Assembly (NCBI GenBank): GCA_025350285.1
Contig: JANXYE010000134.1
Coordinates: forward strand, 1-9,031
DNA from: Chloroflexota bacterium
Lineage (GTDB): Bacteria; Chloroflexota; Dehalococcoidia; Tepidiformales; Tepidiformaceae
Length of the DNA stretch: 9,031 bases
Direction of reading: 5' to 3'
Shown: piece after piece, positions 6,693 to 9,031 of the stretch
Layout: the number at the start of each line of letters is the position of its first letter
Position numbering within the stretch: position 1 is the first letter of the stretch
Notes under the pieces: model-generated
What the model was told of the DNA's origin: nothing
What the model saw: the letters and a program-made list of their open reading frames with translations, nothing else
Database searches by the model: none
Program-made: the position numbers and the translations under genes

Positions 6693-6751
6693 CGTTGGAG
6701 GATCGGCATCGGCCTCGCCTCCGCGCAGCCCCGGGAGGGACGTGCGTGCTG

Positions 6752-6757
6752 TAGCCT
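6752..6757 (+). promoter_or_regulatory. Candidate -10 box for leaderless DinB-like gene
   Basis: TAGCCT ends 6 nt before the ATG at 6764, and no Shine-Dalgarno sequence is suitably placed. No convincing -35 was found. The 71-bp gap to the GH26 start must hold both divergent promoters. Confidence 0.3.
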
Positions 6758-6763
6758 TTACCG

Positions 6764-7279
6764 ATGGAAACACACTTCGACGAACGCAACCTCCAACTCC
6801 TCGCGGCCATGCCCGCGGCCTTTCGCTCGCTGGCGGTCGAATTCGAAGCATCGCCGGTTTCGGCCGCGCCCCGCTCGCCCTGGGGCGTGAAGGAGTGCGC
6901 CGCCCACGTCCTTGACGTGGCCGAGATCGCCTTCGTCAGCCGCATCGGGCGGATCGTGAACGAAGACGACCCGTATATCCGCTCGATCGACCCACCGGCG
7001 CGGGTGGAGGCCGAGGGCTACCTGCTCCGGCCGCTCGAATCGCTGCTGGACGAACTCGACGAGCGCCGCGCGCGCGACCTCGACTGGCTGCGTTCCATCC
7101 CGAGAGAGTCGTTCGCGCGGACCGGCACGCATGACGAAGCGGGCACGTTGAGCGCAGGAGACATCGCGAACTACTGGGCCTTCCACGACCTGACGCATCT
7201 CCGCCAGGCGGCGAAGGCGCTACAGGACGTGCTGATGTCGCGCCTGGGCAACACGCGGCTGTTTATCGAAGAGGTGTGA
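6764..7279 (+). CDS. DinB-like superfamily protein
   Basis: This 171-residue protein fits the DinB/YfiT-like four-helix metalloprotein fold. The three histidines expected to bind a divalent metal are visible: H48 in ECAAHVLDVAE, and H141 and H145 in WAFHDLTHLRQAA. The N-terminal MPAAFRSLAVEFEAS and the later LRPLESLLDELDERRARDLD are amphipathic helices, as in the family. Members include thiol-S-transferases for mycothiol or bacillithiol and DNA-damage-inducible proteins of unknown function; the substrate here is unknown. It is not the DNA polymerase IV also called DinB. It is divergent from the GH26 gene. A second gene of the same superfamily sits at 8134-8637 with little sequence likeness. 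Confidence 0.85.
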   Translation: METHFDERNLQLLAAMPAAFRSLAVEFEASPVSAAPRSPWGVKECAAHVLDVAEIAFVSRIGRIVNEDDPYIRSIDPPARVEAEGYLLRPLESLLDELDERRARDLDWLRSIPRESFARTGTHDEAGTLSAGDIANYWAFHDLTHLRQAAKALQDVLMSRLGNTRLFIEEV

Positions 7280-7489
7280 AGCCGCTTCCGCCTGAACTGG
7301 ATCGTCCGCACCTGGGCCGTACGAACCTCCCAATCCTAGCCGCGAGTGACGAACGAGGGGTCAGGTGTTCATGCCGAATGTTGTTCAACGTTTTCTCGCG
7401 CGTCTGGGCGTTTTGGTCGCCGGGCTCGCCCAACGTATCCATGGTGCAGCGGTACGTGTGCTCAGTGCCGCGCACGCGGTCGCCAGCGG
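7280..7489. other. About 210 bp with no recognisable gene; possible breakpoint region
   Basis: The stretch lies between the DinB-like stop and the first recognisable SRPBCC codons. The SRPBCC frame runs open through it, but the translation does not look like that family. Near 7357 it holds GAGGGGTCAGGTGTTC, which resembles from memory the GGGGTCAGGT-type ends seen next to REP-associated transposases. No transposase, tRNA or clear hairpin was found. Confidence 0.4.
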
Positions 7490-7701
7490 GTGTGTTTGCG
7501 GCGAAGGTGCGTGGCGTCAGCGTCGTCGGCCGCCACCGGCTTGAAGCGACGCCGGGCGGCATGCGGATGACGCTCGAACTCGACTACTCCGGTTTTGCCG
7601 CCAGGGTCCTCTATTTCCAGATTCGCCGGACGTTCGTGCGCAACCTCGAAGCCGAGTCGCAGGGCATGCAGGCGCTCGCCGAAGGGAAGGCGCGAACGTG
7701 A
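7490..7701 (+). pseudogene. SRPBCC-family protein, C-terminal remnant
   Basis: The last ~70 codons match the end of SRPBCC (START/polyketide cyclase-like) proteins. A beta-strand pair VVGRHRLEATPGGMRMTLEL leads to DYSGF, then the long C-terminal helix begins at RRTFVRNLEAESQGMQALAE. The family is usually 140-160 residues, so roughly half, including the N-terminal strands and the start, is missing. The frame is open back to 7276, and an ATG at 7441 or GTG codons could begin a short product, but the upstream translation (Arg, Ser, Pro and Cys-rich) is unlike the family. These proteins bind hydrophobic ligands; no specific role can be given. Its TGA overlaps a GTG of the next gene as GTGA. It could be an intact short protein, but a truncated pseudogene is more likely. 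Confidence 0.6.
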
Positions 7702-8142
7702 GCAAGGGTCCGTGGCCAGCGCCGACCCCGTCGGAACGCTGCACTCGTTTTCGGGCTGGGCGAGGCCGATATCGCGGAGCGAGTCGCGCTCGGGGAACAA
7801 CTGGCGAGCGTCTCGGTGCGGTTGAGTTGCGGCCACGGGTGCGGCTCCATCGAAATTCGAGCCACCCGCACGATCGCTTCGCTGGGTGAGAGCGGGCGCG
7901 GATTGATCCTCGAGGCCGTGGGGTTCGACGCCCTCGGTCGCCGGGCGCTCGTCGGCATCGGGGTTGTGGACGGCGGGGTGACCGCATTCAACATTTCGCC
8001 GCTGGATTCGGATCAAATCGCTCCGCCAGCGCCGAAGACGCCACGACAAGTGGACGCTGTCCCACGGGGCACCCTCGCTCTCAACTGGCTGGTCCCGCGG
8101 ACGGGCACAATCCTCGAAGAAGCCGCTGCTCGGTCAGGATAG
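7698..8142 (+). pseudogene. Hypothetical protein with apparent single-base frameshift
   Basis: Two adjacent frames look like one gene. The first begins with GTG at 7698, overlapping the SRPBCC stop as GTGA, and reads MSKGPWPAPTPSE. Around 7731-7740 the sensible reading moves to the next frame, giving AALVFGLGEADIAERVALGE, then QLASVSVRLSCGHGCGSIEI, and on through GLILEAVGFDALGRRALVGI to a TAG at 8142. Removing one base near 7737 would join them into a protein of about 147 residues. The shifted frame alone has only GTG at 7816 as a start (108 residues). The CGHGC motif followed by a short beta-rich domain resembles small uncharacterised proteins of high-GC bacteria with a CGCGC-like motif. This is recognition from memory, with function unknown. 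The break may be decay or a sequencing error. The gene converges on, and overlaps by 9 bp, the minus-strand DinB-like gene. Confidence 0.5.
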
Positions 8143-8637
8143 GGGCGGGTCCACGACTTCCGAAGGCCGGCCTGCGGCAGTCCAGCCGATGTGGTCGAGG
8201 TCGCCCGTGCTCACACCCACTTTCGCGAGCGCCGATGCCACCTCCGCCCGGTGCTGTGAGGAATGGGCGATCACCTGGAGCAGGCCATCCCGCACCTCGA
8301 ACTCTCGTTCCCACCACGGCACGTAGAAGCTTCGGTCGAGCGCCGCCTCGTCCAGCGCGGCGACGAGCTGCTCGAACCCGGCGGCGGTTTCGTCGTGGTA
8401 GGACACCAGGCCGTCCAACTCCTGAGCGGGCTTCGGCGGCCTCTTCGATTCACCGCGCAGTACACCGAGGAACCCGCGCTCGACCTCCAGCAGGTGGCGC
8501 AGCCGCTCCATGTGCGAATCGCTCGTGATGCCCTCCCCCGGGGCTTCCAGGAAGCCAGCCGGGGCGGCTTTGCACCCGTCGAGCACCTGGCGGCTGGCCC
8601 ACGCGTTGTGGGCGAAGAGAAGTTCGAAGGTCTTCAT
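8134..8637 (-). CDS. DinB-like superfamily protein
   Basis: This 167-residue protein has the DinB/DUF664-like arrangement: an N-terminal helix LLFAHNAWASRQVLDGC, the first metal ligand H48 in RLRHLLEVERGFLGVL, an aromatic stretch SFYVPWWEREFEVRDGLLQV, and H125 and H129 in IAHSSQHRAEVASAL. This H...HxxxH pattern is the family's metal site. FAHNAWA and HSSQHRAEVA are typical of the subgroup that includes damage-inducible and thiol-transferase-like proteins. The substrate is unknown. Its ATG at 8637 has a reasonable ribosome binding site (AAAGGAAA ending about 5 nt upstream), unlike most genes here. The C-terminus overlaps the convergent hypothetical gene by 9 bp, leaving no room for a terminator. 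Confidence 0.88.
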   Translation of the reverse strand: MKTFELLFAHNAWASRQVLDGCKAAPAGFLEAPGEGITSDSHMERLRHLLEVERGFLGVLRGESKRPPKPAQELDGLVSYHDETAAGFEQLVAALDEAALDRSFYVPWWEREFEVRDGLLQVIAHSSQHRAEVASALAKVGVSTGDLDHIGWTAAGRPSEVVDPPLS

Positions 8638-8655
8638 AGGGTTTCCTTTGCCGGC
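8635..8655 (-). promoter_or_regulatory. Ribosome binding site of the second DinB-like gene
   Basis: On the minus strand AAAGGAAA precedes the ATG at 8637 by about 5 nt. It is one of the few recognisable Shine-Dalgarno sequences in this window and fixes the start. Confidence 0.5.
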
Positions 8656-8712
8656 GACAACACCTACTCCCAGCCCGCCGAAAACAGCAAGCGGAGCGTG
8701 TCACCATCGAAT

Positions 8713-9031
8713 TTAATCGACCCGCTCCCCTTCCGCGCGGGCGAGTGCGGAAACCCGATGGGCGAGCCGGCCGCCGTCTTTCACCAGCGGCCCGAAGCGC
8801 CAGGCCACGGCCTCTTCGAATACCTCAGCCGTCTTGCGGGGCACACCGCCTTCTTGCGCGATGATCCAGGCTCCCGCGAGGAGGCGCAGATGATAGAGGG
8901 TCGCGCCAGCGTACATTTTCGCGTCGAGGGCGGCCGTCACAGCGGATTCCTCGCTAACGACGCGCTCAGCGAGGGCCGTGGCCGGGCGGGCGACGAACGG
9001 GTCGAGGTCCACCACTCGGCCAAACGAGGTC
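8713..9031 (-). CDS. Hypothetical protein, probably 5' partial
   Basis: The frame is open to the right edge. A GTG at 9015 would give a 100-residue protein, but the codons upstream (TSFGRV before VDLDPFVARP) continue sensibly, so the gene likely starts outside. The visible part is Ala, Val and Glu-rich and looks all-helical: ALAERVVSEESAVTAALDAK, then ATLYHLRLLAGAWIIAQEGG, then TAEVFEEAVAWRFGPLVKDG, ending in ALARAEGERVD and TAA. I do not recognise the family. No signal peptide or clear membrane span is visible; the AGAWIIAQ stretch is too short. It ends 75 bp before the second DinB-like start on the same strand. That gap holds no convincing terminator, so the two may be co-transcribed. Confidence 0.65.
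   Translation of the reverse strand, partial: TSFGRVVDLDPFVARPATALAERVVSEESAVTAALDAKMYAGATLYHLRLLAGAWIIAQEGGVPRKTAEVFEEAVAWRFGPLVKDGGRLAHRVSALARAEGERVD

Noticed and set aside
7263..7562. 99-codon minus-strand frame between the DinB-like gene and the SRPBCC remnant
   Set aside because: Overlaps real genes at both ends and has no recognisable family. A piece (GDRVRGTEHTYRC) vaguely recalls SRPBCC proteins, but too weakly to call an inverted fragment.
1..9031. CRISPR array, tRNA or rRNA
   Set aside because: No regularly spaced direct repeats, no tRNA-like cloverleaf with a T-loop GTTCRANNC, and no rRNA-conserved stretches were seen on either strand.

Overview
High-GC bacterial DNA with tightly packed genes, probably from a Chloroflexota-like or similar high-GC lineage. 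That is inference from gene content, from 4-bp ATGA/GTGA overlaps and from apparent leaderless promoters; nothing here fixes the taxon. No rRNA, tRNA, CRISPR array or complete insertion sequence was seen.

Left part (1-1730), accessory and rearranged. The window opens inside a plus-strand superfamily 1 helicase of the large defence-associated DUF4011/AAA_11/AAA_12 type. Its recognisable sequence stops near 735, where it abuts a minus-strand 47-codon piece of ftsY (the SRP receptor GTPase). That piece in turn abuts the 3' end of a minus-strand HTH antitoxin/PIN toxin pair. The helicase frame stays open to 1154, but only by reading antisense through the ftsY piece and the toxin gene.

Centre (1772-6692), one minus-strand unit. 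Read in the transcribed direction: a GH26-like lipoprotein glycoside hydrolase, a membrane GT2 polysaccharide synthase with a C-terminal PilZ-like domain (4-bp overlap), a SAM methyltransferase (45-bp gap, possible own promoter), then plsX (4-bp overlap). The first two resemble a c-di-GMP-controlled beta-glucan synthase with an export-side hydrolase. plsX is the phospholipid-synthesis acyltransferase, a housekeeping gene in an unusual setting.

Right part (6764-9031), small genes, some decayed. A plus-strand DinB-like gene is divergent from the hydrolase. It is followed by about 210 bp without a recognisable gene, an N-terminally truncated SRPBCC gene, and a GTGA-coupled hypothetical gene that seems to carry a single-base frameshift. 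A second DinB-like gene runs convergently on the minus strand, and an unrecognised minus-strand gene leaves the right edge.

The points most worth a second look are the helicase/ftsY/toxin junctions, the GH26-GT2-PilZ pair, the frameshifted gene at 7698-8142, and the recurring TANNNT element 6-7 nt before ATG.
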